NCBI GenBank assembly: GCA_037441125.1
Contig: JBBIST010000007.1
Span: 1 to 61,062, forward strand
Direction of reading: 5' to 3'
Origin: JALHMQ01 sp037441125
GTDB lineage: Bacteria; Pseudomonadota; Gammaproteobacteria; Burkholderiales; Burkholderiaceae_F
Length of the DNA stretch: 61,062 nucleotides
Shown here: piece after piece, positions 39,852 to 50,444 of the stretch
How positions within the stretch are numbered: the first letter of the stretch is position 1
Layout: each line of letters starts with the position of its first letter
Notes under the pieces: generated by a model
The model's input: only the letters and a program-made list of their open reading frames with translations
The model's database searches: none
Told to the model about the DNA's origin: nothing
Position numbers and translations under genes: made by a program

Positions 39852-41285
39852 ATGGACGCCGCCCTCGTCTGGTTTCGCCGCGACCTGCGGCTCGACGATC
39901 ACGCCGCCCTGCATCACGCGCTCGCCAGCGCGCGCCGCGTGCATTGCGCGTTCGTGTTCGACCGCGCGATCCTCGATCCGCTGCTCGCCGACGGCGGCCG
40001 TGCCGACCGCCGCCTGGCGTTCATCCGCGTCGCGTTGCTGGAAGTCGACGCCGGTCTGCGCCGCCATGGCAGCGGCCTGATCGTGCGCCACGGCGACGGC
40101 GCCGATGAGCTCGTGCGGCTGGCCGACGAACTCGGCGTCGATGCGGTGTTCGCGGCCGAGGACTACGAGCCCTACGCGCGCCGGCGCGATGCGCGCGTGG
40201 CGGCGGCGCTGCGCGCCAGCGGGCGCGCGCTGCACCTGCTCAAGGACCAGGTGATCTTCGCCCGCGACGAGGTGCTGACCGCCGCCGGCGGCGCCTTCTC
40301 GGTGTACACGCCGTACCGCAAGGCGTGGCTGGCGCGGCTCGAGCCCTGGCATCTGCGTGCGCTCGCGGTCGATCTCGGCGCCGGCCGGCTTGCGCCGCGC
40401 GCGCCGGCGCCGTTGCCGGCGCTCGAGGAGCTGGGCTTTGCGCCGATCGATCCCGGCGAGTTGCCGCTTGCGCCCGGCGCCGCCGGCGCGCAGGCGCTGC
40501 TGGCCGACTTCACGGCGCGCCTCGACGCCTACGCCGCCACGCGCGACTTTCCGGCGCGGCGCGGGCCGTCGTACCTGTCGGTCCACCTGCGCTTCGGCAC
40601 GGTGTCGATCCGCCGCCTGGCAGCGATTGCCTGGGAACGCGCGCGCGCGGGATCGGCCGGCGCCGAGACCTGGCTTGCCGAACTCGTCTGGCGCGAGTTC
40701 TATCAGCAGTTGCTCTGGCACCACCCGCACGTGGCGAGCAGCGCCTTCAAGCCCGCCTATGACCGCATCGTCTGGGACGAGGCGCCGGAACTGTTCGCCG
40801 CCTGGTGCGAGGGCCGCACCGGCTATCCGCTGGTGGACGCGGCGATGACGCAGTTGAACCGCAGCGGCTACATGCACAACCGCCTGCGCATGGTCGCGGC
40901 GAGCTTCCTGATCAAGGACCTGGGCATCGACTGGCGCCGCGGCGAGCGCTACTTCGCGCGCCAGTTGAACGACTTCGACCTCGCTTCGAACAACGGCGGC
41001 TGGCAGTGGGCGGCGAGCAGCGGCTGCGACGCGCAGCCGTACTTCCGCATCTTCAATCCCGTGACCCAAAGCCAGAAGTTCGATGGCGACGGCCAGTTCA
41101 TCAAGCGCTACCTGCCGCAACTGGCCGGGTTCACGGCGAAGGAGATCCATGCGCCGTGGCGGGTACCGGCGCTGCGGCAGCGCGCGGCCGGCTGCGTCGT
41201 CGGCAGCGACTACCCGGCGCCGGTCGTCGACCACGCGCAGGCGCGCGCGCGCACGCTGGCGCGCTACGCGGTGGTCAGGCGCTGA
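39852..41285 (+). CDS. phrB: Deoxyribodipyrimidine photolyase (class I CPD type)
   Basis: A 477-residue flavoprotein that repairs UV dimers. N-terminal antenna domain (ALVWFRRDLRLDDHAALHHA), a linker to the FAD domain with GTVSIRRLA, LVWREFYQQLLWHHPHV, TGYPLVDAAMTQLNRSGYMH, NRLRMVAASFLIKDLGIDWR, and the FAD/DNA site NNGGWQWAASSGCDAQPYFR. The ATG at 39852 precedes the antenna motif by 3 residues. It is monocistronic, closed by a strong hairpin at 41298. Confidence 0.94.
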   Translation: MDAALVWFRRDLRLDDHAALHHALASARRVHCAFVFDRAILDPLLADGGRADRRLAFIRVALLEVDAGLRRHGSGLIVRHGDGADELVRLADELGVDAVFAAEDYEPYARRRDARVAAALRASGRALHLLKDQVIFARDEVLTAAGGAFSVYTPYRKAWLARLEPWHLRALAVDLGAGRLAPRAPAPLPALEELGFAPIDPGELPLAPGAAGAQALLADFTARLDAYAATRDFPARRGPSYLSVHLRFGTVSIRRLAAIAWERARAGSAGAETWLAELVWREFYQQLLWHHPHVASSAFKPAYDRIVWDEAPELFAAWCEGRTGYPLVDAAMTQLNRSGYMHNRLRMVAASFLIKDLGIDWRRGERYFARQLNDFDLASNNGGWQWAASSGCDAQPYFRIFNPVTQSQKFDGDGQFIKRYLPQLAGFTAKEIHAPWRVPALRQRAAGCVVGSDYPAPVVDHAQARARTLARYAVVRR

Positions 41286-41297
41286 CGCACCCTGGAA

Positions 41298-41329
41298 CGC
41301 AAACGGCCCGCCGAAGCGGGCCGTTTGCG
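41298..41329. terminator. Strong hairpin terminator after the photolyase gene
   Basis: Perfect 14-bp arms (41298-41311 and 41316-41329) with a CGAA loop. The arms begin with CGCAAAC, so the right strand ends in GTTTGCG rather than a pure U-run. It lies between convergent phrB and groEL and can serve both directions. Confidence 0.8.
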
Positions 41330-41390
41330 AGACAGCGCCTGACGCGCCGCGCTGAACGCAGTGCCGCAAGCGCTTGCGCGAGGCAAGTCG

Positions 41391-41417
41391 CTGCGGCACG
41401 CGCGCGGCGTGCCGCAG
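41391..41417 (-). terminator. Hairpin directly after groEL
   Basis: Perfect 11-bp arms (41391-41401 and 41407-41417) with a GCGCG loop, only 6 bp beyond the groEL stop. There is no U-tract, so its role as a terminator is probable rather than certain. Confidence 0.55.
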
Positions 41418-41422
41418 GCGAC

Positions 41423-43075
<1,653 letters not shown>

Positions 43076-43149
43076 GGATTGGCTCCGGAGGATTCAATTG
43101 GTGGGACCGGTCGCGACCGGCGACCGACTCGGGTTGGCGTGCGCGGCGC

Positions 43150-43437
43150 TCAGACGATGACGCCCATCAGGTCTTCCTCGCGCATCACGAGGAGTTCCTC
43201 GCCCTCGACCTTGACCGTCTGGCCGGAATACTTGCCGAACAGCACGCGGTCGCCGACCTTGACGTCGATCGGGATCAACTTGCCGTTGTCGTCGCGCTTG
43301 CCGGGACCGACGGCGACGATCTCCCCCTGGTCGGGCTTCTCGGCGGCGCTGTCGGGGATGACGATGCCCGAAGCGGTCTTGCGCTCGTTGTCCAGGCGCT
43401 TGACGATCACCCGATCGTGCAGCGGACGGATCTTCAT
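43150..43437 (-). CDS. groES: Co-chaperonin GroES (Hsp10)
   Basis: A 95-residue protein: KIRPLHDRVIVKRLDNERKT, the mobile loop ASGIVIPDSAAEKPDQGEIV, VGDRVLFGKYSGQTVKVEGE and LLVMREEDLMGVI. Start ATG at 43437 with an AAGGAG site. First gene of groES-groEL. Confidence 0.97.
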   Translation of the reverse strand: MKIRPLHDRVIVKRLDNERKTASGIVIPDSAAEKPDQGEIVAVGPGKRDDNGKLIPIDVKVGDRVLFGKYSGQTVKVEGEELLVMREEDLMGVIV

Positions 43438-43554
43438 ACGTTCTCCTTCGATGATTGGATCTCGCGGGGCGAGACGACGGAAATGGAAGGGGCCGGGCCC
43501 CGGTCACGGCCGGCACTGAGTCGCCGCCGGCGGCCTGCATCGGCAGGACCCCTG

Positions 43555-43581
43555 TTAGCACTCAACGCAAGCGAGTGCTAA
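43555..43581. promoter_or_regulatory. CIRCE operator (HrcA site) of groESL
   Basis: TTAGCACTC at 43555-43563, a 9-bp spacer, GAGTGCTAA at 43573-43581: a perfect consensus CIRCE inverted repeat. It overlaps the transcription start region of the minus-strand promoter, so HrcA binding would block groESL. The plus-strand gene at 43776 lies on its other side. Confidence 0.95.
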
Positions 43582-43609
43582 TTGTATGGACTGACGGCGC
43601 CGCCTTCAA
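43581..43609 (-). promoter_or_regulatory. Sigma-70 type promoter of groESL
   Basis: On the minus strand TTGAAG (-35, 43604-43609) and TACAAT (-10, 43581-43586) are separated by exactly 17 bp and lie just upstream of the CIRCE element. Both boxes are close to consensus. Confidence 0.85.
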
Positions 43610-43775
43610 GTCGGGGCCGGTGCGGGTGCGGCCGCCCGACCGCCGTCGGGTCCAGGCGAGGCCAAGGTGCCGACACGCCTCGTTCGAACTGGATAGCGAG
43701 AGTAGGTCGATTTGGTGCACTGCCCGGCCACGGCTGCGAGCACACTGAGGCCCACCCCCCGGAGCGCCCGCCAAC

Positions 43776-44423
43776 GTGTCGACCCGCAACGAACCTGCGC
43801 CGCCTGCCGGCCAGTTCATCCACTCGGTGCTGAGCTTCACCCGGCTCGACATCCCGCAACTCGACCTGTACGAGGCGGCCGTGACCTTCGCCGCCGACAC
43901 CGACCCGGTGACCGCGCACGAACGTCTGGCGCAGGTCTTCGGCGGCAAGGCTGGAGATGGGCAGTTCCTGTTTCGACTCGACAGCGCCGTGCCCGGCCGC
44001 TACTGGGTGCGGTCAGTGGAGCCGTGGCCGCGCCGGCCGCAGGGCGCGCTGGGCGCGCTCGAACCGAAGCGCGAAATGATCCAACTGGCCGAAGGCCTGA
44101 TGTACCGGTTCACGTTGCCGGTGTGCGTCGGCCAGGAGCACATCGAGGGCGGCGAAAAGCGCGTCGTTCCCTTTGACTCGCCCGGCATGGTGCACGAGTG
44201 GCTCAAGGGCAACGCGGCCGCCTTCGGCGTGCGGCCGCTGATGACCGACATCGCCATTGCCACCCTGCGCTTTGCCCATCGCGGCGCCAACTTCAGGATC
44301 CAGCACGCGGTGATCGAGGGCGCACTCGAGGTCGCCAACGCCGAGGCGTTGCGCAAGCGGTTGCTGAAGGGCTTCGGCTCGCACCGGCGCGCCGGACTGG
44401 GGATGCTGCTGTTGAGCGCCTGA
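43776..44423 (+). CDS. Orphan Cas6e/CasE-like RNA endonuclease (RAMP fold)
   Basis: A 215-residue protein from a GTG. Its order of features follows type I-E Cas6e: a helix with His48 (TAHERLAQVF, parallel to the Y-x-x-H-x-x-L-W-x-LF catalytic helix, though the Tyr is replaced), FLFRLDS...RYWVRSVEPW, a strand pair MYRFTLPVCVGQ, an insertion GGEKRVVPF, the FRIQHAVIEGALEVANAEAL strand-helix, and a C-terminal glycine-rich loop GFGSHRRAGLGMLLLSA. Cas6e normally cuts CRISPR precursor RNA. No CRISPR repeat array or other cas gene is in the window. The similarity is by motif order, not by close identity, so it may be a domesticated RAMP protein. Confidence 0.55.
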   Translation: MSTRNEPAPPAGQFIHSVLSFTRLDIPQLDLYEAAVTFAADTDPVTAHERLAQVFGGKAGDGQFLFRLDSAVPGRYWVRSVEPWPRRPQGALGALEPKREMIQLAEGLMYRFTLPVCVGQEHIEGGEKRVVPFDSPGMVHEWLKGNAAAFGVRPLMTDIAIATLRFAHRGANFRIQHAVIEGALEVANAEALRKRLLKGFGSHRRAGLGMLLLSA

Positions 44424-44485
44424 GCGCGACGCAGACGACCGGCGCGAGCGACGCCGCAAAGCCGACGCGGAACACCGAATAAAAG

Positions 44486-44507
44486 ACGGCGCACCGCGGT
44501 GCGCCGT
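44486..44507. terminator. Bidirectional hairpin between convergent genes
   Basis: Arms ACGGCGCACC and GGTGCGCCGT (44486-44495, 44498-44507) with a 2-nt centre, preceded by AAAAG. It lies between the Cas6e-like gene and the DUF1501 gene, which converge here. Confidence 0.75.
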
Positions 44508-44526
44508 TGCAGTACCGGTGCTCAGT

Positions 44527-45948
44527 TCAGGCCGGATTCAGGAAGCCGAGATCGAGGGTGCTCCAGTTGGCGGCGCGCGGCACGACGTCGTTCATGCTCG
44601 CATCGGAGACGCCGAACCACTTGGCCAGCGTGGCCGCATACTGCTCAACCGAGGTGGTCGGCAGCAGACTGCCGCGACCGACGTCGTTCGGCCCGCGCAG
44701 TACGGTGTCGGGCCAGATGCCGTAGGTCTCGTTGCCGCGCACGGCGCCGCCCATGATCAGGTGATGCGCGCCCCAGGAGTGGTCGGATCCCTGGCCGTTG
44801 GAGTCGAGCGTGCGGCCGAAGTCGGACGCGGTAAACGTGGTGACGTTGTTGTGCACGCCCAGCGTCTCGAGCGCCGTGTAAAAGGCCGTCATGGCGTTGT
44901 TGATCTGCAGCCAAAGCGGACCGTGGCCGGCGGCAAGCCCGCTGTGCTGGTCGAAGCCGCCGATGCTGGCGAAGAACACCTGGCGCCGGGCGCCGAGCGC
45001 GCTGCGCGCGGCGATGATGCGCGAGATGCTGCGCAACTGGTTGCCGAGGCCGGTGTTCGGCAGCCCCGCAAACGGCGCCACGTTGGCGGGAAAGCCGGTC
45101 AGCGCCGTGTTGAGCGCGGTGGCGGCATCGGCGGCGCGCCGGTTGATCGTGTTGTAGTCCTTCTCGAAGGTATTGCCGCGGTCGGCGGTCATGATCCCGC
45201 GCAACATGGTGCCGACGTTCTGGCCGCCGAACAGCGTCTGGTTGTTGAAGGCGCCGATCTGCACGCCGCCGTTGTTGCCGATCTGCATCTGCGCCGTGCT
45301 GCGGCCCGACAGGAACACCGAGGTGCCGCCGGCCGACATGCAGGTGAAGTTCTGGTACTGGTTGCTGCCGGCGAACATGTCGCCGAGCAGTCCGCCGTAG
45401 CCGATGCGCGCACCTTCGCGCGCGCCAGCCATCCAGGTCGACTGCTGGTCGTTGTGCGAGAACAAGCCTTGAGGCAGCGGCACCGAGCGCGCCCGGTACT
45501 GCGCCATCGAGGTCGGAACGATCATCGGCCCGACGTTAGCGAGCACCGCCAACCGGCCCTGGTCATAGAGCGCGCGCAGTCCGGACATCTCGGCGCGCAT
45601 CGCCAGCGCGCGGCCCGACAGCGACGGGTTGGCGGTCGGCGTGGTTGCGTTCAGCGGCAGCAGCGTGTTGCGCGCCACCGCCAAGCTGGTGCCGGCCTGG
45701 CCGGCCTGGCGGCGCCCCATCTCGAACAGGTCGTAGCTCGGCTGGTCGAAGGGAACGATCGTGTTCGAGTGGTCGTTGCCGCCGAACAGGAAGATGCACA
45801 CCAGCGCCTTGTAGTCGGCGGGCGCGGTCTGCGCCGCGGCAGCACCGATGCCGGCCAGGTTCAGGGCCCAGGGAGTGGCCGAGCCGGCCACGGTACCGAC
45901 GGCCGAAGCGATCCGCAGAAACTCGCGGCGGGAAGCGTTGTGGGTCAT
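44527..45948 (-). CDS. DUF1501 family exported protein (Tat substrate)
   Basis: A 473-residue protein with a twin-arginine signal (SRREFLRIASAVGTVAG) and the DUF1501 sulfatase-like fold: LVCIFLFGGNDHSNTIVPF, LFSHNDQQSTWMAGA, FFASIGGFDQHSGLAAGH, TFTASDFGRTLDSNGQGSDH and WGAHHLIMGGAVRG. The conserved GGND, DFGRT and SDHSWG motifs resemble alkaline-phosphatase-superfamily sites. Role unknown; always next to DUF1800 genes. It lies 19 bp downstream of the DUF1800 gene as a two-gene operon. Confidence 0.9.
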   Translation of the reverse strand: MTHNASRREFLRIASAVGTVAGSATPWALNLAGIGAAAAQTAPADYKALVCIFLFGGNDHSNTIVPFDQPSYDLFEMGRRQAGQAGTSLAVARNTLLPLNATTPTANPSLSGRALAMRAEMSGLRALYDQGRLAVLANVGPMIVPTSMAQYRARSVPLPQGLFSHNDQQSTWMAGAREGARIGYGGLLGDMFAGSNQYQNFTCMSAGGTSVFLSGRSTAQMQIGNNGGVQIGAFNNQTLFGGQNVGTMLRGIMTADRGNTFEKDYNTINRRAADAATALNTALTGFPANVAPFAGLPNTGLGNQLRSISRIIAARSALGARRQVFFASIGGFDQHSGLAAGHGPLWLQINNAMTAFYTALETLGVHNNVTTFTASDFGRTLDSNGQGSDHSWGAHHLIMGGAVRGNETYGIWPDTVLRGPNDVGRGSLLPTTSVEQYAATLAKWFGVSDASMNDVVPRAANWSTLDLGFLNPA

Positions 45949-45967
45949 GTCAGCAGCTCCAGAGCGG

Positions 45968-47713
45968 TCACTTCTGCACCAGGAACTCGGGCGCCATCAT
46001 CGTCATGAAGACGCCGAGGTGGACGCGGTTGGCCGCGGCATTGGTGGCGGACGCGGGCACCGAGGCGATCGCGTCGCGGATCGTGTTGCGGGTGGCGGGG
46101 TCGAGCGAGTTGGCGGTGAGCATCAGGTTCAGGTGGTCGGCGAGCCGGTTCGGATCGGACGCCAGCGAGCGCGCGGTCGTGAATTGCGCGCGCACGTCGC
46201 GACCCGTCAGACCGCTGTTGGCCGGCACATTGAAGTTCGGTCCGTTGGCGATCCAGTCCTGCATCGTGTTGGCGTAGGTCGCCACTGACACCTCGTGCGC
46301 GAGCTGGAACTCGGGCGCGACCAGCCCGGGCCGGCTGGCGATGTTGGTGTTCGGCGGCACGTAGCCGGGGCGGAAGAAGTTGAACACCGTCGGCGCCTTC
46401 ATCGGCGTCTGGAACAGGGACGCGTCGGTATCGCCGATGCGCCAGTTGCCGGTCTGCGAGGTCGCCTCGAAGGCGCGTAGCATCGCCGCCACGCGCAGGA
46501 TCGGCTCGCGCAGCTTGCCGGCGTCGGGCGAGTTCGGCGCTGTGCGCGCCTCCGGGTGCAGCAGCGTGGCGGCGATCACCGCCCGCAGGTCGCCGCGCTG
46601 GCCGCCGCCGAAGCTGCGGTTGGTGCCGGCGGCAACGAAGCGGCCATTGGCGAAGGCTTCGGCCACCGCGCGCACGTAGGCCGGGCTCGGGTTGCTGGTG
46701 ACCATGCGCTGGATGAACTGGTTGGCGATGAACGGCGGCACATTCGGATGCGCGAACAGCGTATCGAGCGCGGTGCGCAGTGCCTGCTGGCCGTTGGTGC
46801 CGGCCGGGATCGTCACCGACAGGAAGGTCTTGGCGTCGGGCGAGTGGAACTGCGGGTAGAACTGCATCGGAATCACGCGCCGCATCGGGTCCGGATTGCC
46901 GCCGAAGAAGCGCGTGTTGCTCGGATCGGGCGTGCCCTGATTGCCCCAGCTCCAGCCGGTGAACACCTTGGCCAGGTTGCGGATGTCCTCCATGTCGTAG
47001 GTTTCGATCGGCTGGCCGTTGGCGATCTTCTGCGTGCCGTCCATGTTCAGCTCGAACAGGCCGATCGTGAAAAGCTGCATCACCTCGCGCGCGTAGTTTT
47101 CGTCCGGCGTGCGGCCGCCGTCGCCGCGGTTGCTGAGCGAGGTCAGGTACACGCCCATCGTCGGATGGGTCGACACCGACTGCAGGATGTCGCGGTAGTT
47201 GCCGAAGGCGTGCTCGGACAGGATGTCGAGATACGCGGCCAGTCCGTGCGCATCGTCGGCGTCGTTCGACAACTGCGCCTCGGCCGCCGACGCCACCAGG
47301 ATCTGCGACAGCGTGAAGGCGGCGCGCTGGCGCAACTGGTCGGGGGCGGCGATCGCCTGGCGCCAGAACGAGAAGTACAGCGGCGCGCTCGAGACCTGCG
47401 TGTTGGCTGGGATCGGCAGCGGCACCTGAGTGCTCAGGAACTCGAGGTGGCTGGCGCGCGGCGCCGTGAGCTGCTCGGCAATCCAGTTCTCGTAGCCGAT
47501 TTCCCTGACGCGGGCGATGTCGGCCGCGGTGGCGCCGAAGGTCGCCTGCTGCAGGAAGCGCACCGCCTCGGCGTCGTTGGCAGGAACGCTGGCAGCGCCC
47601 ATCGGCACGGCAGCGTCGGAGCGGCTGTCGCCGCCGCCGCAGGCGGCGAGCGCGGCGATCGCGCAGGTCGCCAGTAAGCTTCGCATCGTCGATTGCGCTG
47701 TCATGTGGTTCAT
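45968..47713 (-). CDS. DUF1800 family lipoprotein
   Basis: A 581-residue protein with a lipoprotein signal (LLATCAIAALAACGGG, lipobox LAAC). DUF1800 motifs: AVRFLQQATFGATAADIARV near the mature N-terminus, RQRAAFTLSQILVASA, PDENYAREVMQLFTIGLFEL, and QMPTVFNFF-like KAPTVFNFFRPGYVPPN. A start 3 codons later (47704) is possible. It is the first gene of the pair with DUF1501, and the two are probably exported together. Confidence 0.9.
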   Translation of the reverse strand: MNHMTAQSTMRSLLATCAIAALAACGGGDSRSDAAVPMGAASVPANDAEAVRFLQQATFGATAADIARVREIGYENWIAEQLTAPRASHLEFLSTQVPLPIPANTQVSSAPLYFSFWRQAIAAPDQLRQRAAFTLSQILVASAAEAQLSNDADDAHGLAAYLDILSEHAFGNYRDILQSVSTHPTMGVYLTSLSNRGDGGRTPDENYAREVMQLFTIGLFELNMDGTQKIANGQPIETYDMEDIRNLAKVFTGWSWGNQGTPDPSNTRFFGGNPDPMRRVIPMQFYPQFHSPDAKTFLSVTIPAGTNGQQALRTALDTLFAHPNVPPFIANQFIQRMVTSNPSPAYVRAVAEAFANGRFVAAGTNRSFGGGQRGDLRAVIAATLLHPEARTAPNSPDAGKLREPILRVAAMLRAFEATSQTGNWRIGDTDASLFQTPMKAPTVFNFFRPGYVPPNTNIASRPGLVAPEFQLAHEVSVATYANTMQDWIANGPNFNVPANSGLTGRDVRAQFTTARSLASDPNRLADHLNLMLTANSLDPATRNTIRDAIASVPASATNAAANRVHLGVFMTMMAPEFLVQK

Positions 47714-47801
47714 CCTCGCTCCGGTCATTTCGCTCGTCGCGCAGCCTGTGTGCGCTGCTCGTGCGGGCCGCACACCGGCGTTTGGCCGGAGGCTGCCTGC
47801 G

Positions 47802-49340
47802 ATGGGCCGAAGCCTAGGCAGGGGCCCGCGCGGCAGCCATCGAACGGACGACTTAGCTTCGGCGGCCGAGGCACTCATCCGAAGGGATGCGTGCGATCGG
47901 CAAACGCGCCGGCTCCGGTGTCCGGTTCGCTGGCTGGCGAACCTAGCGTTGCTTGTGCTGGCGGCGATCGGCTGCGCCACCGCGGTTGCCCGGGACGCGG
48001 CGGCGCTGCCCGAAGGCTTCACTGCCGCCCTGCTCGCGGCTCGGGTGCCGCTCGGCGCGGTCGCCGTGGTGGTCGAACCGGTCGGCGGCGGCTCGCTTGC
48101 GCCGTTGCGCGTCAACGCGTCGCTGCCGATGAATCCGGCCTCGACCATGAAGCTGCTCACCACCTTCGCCGCGCTCGAACTGCTCGGTCCGGCTTACACC
48201 TGGAGGACCGAAGCCTTCGCCGCGGGCCCGATGCGCGGCGAGACGCTGGCAGGCGATCTGGCGCTGCGCGGCAGCGGCGACCCGCGCTTCGTCGTCGAGC
48301 ACCTGTGGCTGCTGGTGCAGCGGCTGCGCGGCCTTGGCCTGCGCCGCATCGACGGCGACCTGCTGCTCGACCGCTCGGCCTTCGCCGTCGGCGCCAGCGA
48401 CCCCTTCGCCTTCGACGGCGAGGGGCTGCGCCCGTACAACACCGGCCCGGACGCGCTGCTGCTGAACTTCAAGGCGGTGTCGCTGAGCTTCGTGCCCGAT
48501 GCCGCCACGCGCAGCGTGCGCGTGCTGGCGCTGCCGCCGCTGGCCGGCCTGCGCCTGCCACAGTCGCTGCGCGCGGTCGACGGCGCCTGCGGCGACTGGC
48601 GTGCGCGCCTGCAGGCGGACTTCTCGCAGCCGCTGGCGCCGCAGTTTCGCGGCGTCTATCCGCTGGCCTGCGGCGAGCGAACCTGGCATCTGAGCAAGCT
48701 CGAACCGGTGCCGTACTTCGACGCCGTGTTCCGCGCCCTGTGGCAGAGCGCCGGCGGCACCTGGAGCGGCCACGCGCGCGAGGCGCCGCTGCCGGCCGAC
48801 GCGCGGCTGCTGGCAAGCCACGAATCCGAGCCGCTGGCAAGCGTGATCCGCGACATCAACAAGTTCAGCAACAACGTGATGGCGCGCCAGCTTTACCTGA
48901 CGCTCGGGGCGCAGGCCGCGGACGAAGCGGGCAGCCCGGCGGCGGCCGAGCGCGCGCTGCGCGCCTGGCTTGCCGGACGCGCTTTGGAGATGCCGGAACT
49001 GGTGCTGGAAAACGGCGCCGGCTTGTCGCGCATCGAGCGACTGAGTGCGGCCAGCCTGGCGCGGCTGCTGCATCTGGCCTTCGCCAGCCCGCTGATGCCG
49101 GAGTTCGTCAGCTCGCTGCCGCTGGCCGGCGTCGACGGCACGATGCGCCGGCGCGAGACCGCCGTCGGCCACGCGCACATCAAAACCGGGCTGCTGGCCG
49201 ACGTGCGCGCGATCGCCGGCTACGTGCACGCGCGCAGCGGCCAGCGCTACGTCGTGGTGTCGATCGTCAACCATCCGAACGCACGCGAGGCGCAACCGGC
49301 GCACGATGCGCTGCTCGACTGGGTGCAGCGCCATGGCTGA
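47802..49340 (+). CDS. dacB: D-alanyl-D-alanine carboxypeptidase/endopeptidase (PBP4 family)
   Basis: A peptidoglycan hydrolase of peptidase family S13 in the periplasm. Active-site motifs: S-x-x-K in NPASTMKLLTTFAALELL, S-x-N in INKFSNNVMARQLYLTLG, and KTG in GHAHIKTGLLADVRAIAG. A hydrophobic signal (ANLALLVLAAIGCATAVA) precedes the mature protein. The exact start is uncertain: ATG 47802 and TTG 47949 are in frame, and the signal peptide favours a start shortly before 47940. The gene is divergent from DUF1800. Confidence 0.88.
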   Translation: MGRSLGRGPRGSHRTDDLASAAEALIRRDACDRQTRRLRCPVRWLANLALLVLAAIGCATAVARDAAALPEGFTAALLAARVPLGAVAVVVEPVGGGSLAPLRVNASLPMNPASTMKLLTTFAALELLGPAYTWRTEAFAAGPMRGETLAGDLALRGSGDPRFVVEHLWLLVQRLRGLGLRRIDGDLLLDRSAFAVGASDPFAFDGEGLRPYNTGPDALLLNFKAVSLSFVPDAATRSVRVLALPPLAGLRLPQSLRAVDGACGDWRARLQADFSQPLAPQFRGVYPLACGERTWHLSKLEPVPYFDAVFRALWQSAGGTWSGHAREAPLPADARLLASHESEPLASVIRDINKFSNNVMARQLYLTLGAQAADEAGSPAAAERALRAWLAGRALEMPELVLENGAGLSRIERLSAASLARLLHLAFASPLMPEFVSSLPLAGVDGTMRRRETAVGHAHIKTGLLADVRAIAGYVHARSGQRYVVVSIVNHPNAREAQPAHDALLDWVQRHG

Positions 49341-49370
49341 GCGAAGCGCGCAACGCAGGAGATCGAACCG

Positions 49371-50444
49371 ATGAGAGTCGACGGCGTGCCGACGCGTTCG
49401 ATCTGGGCCGACGCCGGCACGGTCGGCTTCATCGACCAGACGCGCCTGCCGCAGGCCGTGGTGCGCGTCACCGCCCGCGGCCACGCCGACCTGGTCGATG
49501 CGATCCGGCAGATGCGCGTGCGCGGCGCGCCGCTCATTGGCGTGGCCGGCGCCTACGGTCTGGCGCTGGCGCTGCGCGAGGACGCCGGCGACGACGCGCT
49601 CGAGCGCGCCTGCCGCGCACTCGACCAGGCGCGGCCGACCGCGGTCAACTTGCGCTGGGCGCTCGAGCGCGTGCGCGCGCGTGTGGCGCCGCTTGCGCCG
49701 CACGAGCGCGCGCCGGCGGCCTGGGACGAGGCCGGCCGCATTGCCGACGAGGACGTGGCGCTGAACCGCGCGCTCGGCGCGCACGGCGCAGCACTGATCG
49801 CCGGCCTGCACCGGCGCCTGGGCCGAACGCTCAACGTTCTCACCCACTGCAACGCCGGTTGGCTCGCCACCGTCGATTACGGCACGGCGCTCGCCGCGAT
49901 CTACCAGGCGCACGATGCCGGCATGCCGCTGCACGTGTGGGTCAGCGAGACGCGGCCGCGCAACCAGGGGCTGCTCACCGCCTGGGAGCTGGCCGCGCAC
50001 GGGGTGCCGCACACGCTCGTGGTCGACAACGCCTGCGGCCACCTGATGCAGCGCCGCCTCGTGGACCTGGCGATCGTCGGCGCCGACCGCGTGAGCGCCC
50101 GTGGCGACGTGTGCAACAAGGTCGGCACCTACCTGAAGGCGCTGGCCGCGCACGCCAACGGCGTGCCGTTCTACGCCGCGGTGCCGTCGCCGACGATCGA
50201 CTGGCGCTGCGCCGATGGCGCGGCGATCCCGATCGAAGATCGCGACGGCGACGAAGTGCGCGTCGTACACGGCAGCGACGCCGCCGGCGACGCCGCACGC
50301 GTGCGCATCGCCGCGGCGACGACCGCGGTGGCCAATCCCGCCTTCGACGTCACCCCGGCGCGGCTCATCACCGCGATCGTCACCGAGCTCGGCGTGGTGG
50401 CGCCGGCCGATCTTGCGCAACTGTTCCCGGAGCGCAACCGATGA
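49371..50444 (+). CDS. mtnA: S-methyl-5-thioribose-1-phosphate isomerase
   Basis: A 357-residue eIF2B-like enzyme: IRQMRVRGAPLIGVAGAYGL, LTHCNAGWLATVDYGTALAA with the catalytic Cys, VWVSETRPRNQGLLTAWEL, and DLAIVGADRVSARGDVCNKV with the catalytic Asp. It isomerises methylthioribose-1-P (or 5-deoxyribose-1-P) to the ribulose form. A GGAG site lies 10 bp before the ATG. It overlaps the aldolase gene by 4 bp, so the two act together. Confidence 0.94.
   Translation: MRVDGVPTRSIWADAGTVGFIDQTRLPQAVVRVTARGHADLVDAIRQMRVRGAPLIGVAGAYGLALALREDAGDDALERACRALDQARPTAVNLRWALERVRARVAPLAPHERAPAAWDEAGRIADEDVALNRALGAHGAALIAGLHRRLGRTLNVLTHCNAGWLATVDYGTALAAIYQAHDAGMPLHVWVSETRPRNQGLLTAWELAAHGVPHTLVVDNACGHLMQRRLVDLAIVGADRVSARGDVCNKVGTYLKALAAHANGVPFYAAVPSPTIDWRCADGAAIPIEDRDGDEVRVVHGSDAAGDAARVRIAAATTAVANPAFDVTPARLITAIVTELGVVAPADLAQLFPERNR

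Noticed and set aside
47693..50440. A very long plus-strand frame (over 900 codons) running through PBP4 and mtnA in another frame
   Set aside because: Arg/Ala-rich shadow of two well-supported genes; only its last 227 codons (the aldolase) are real.
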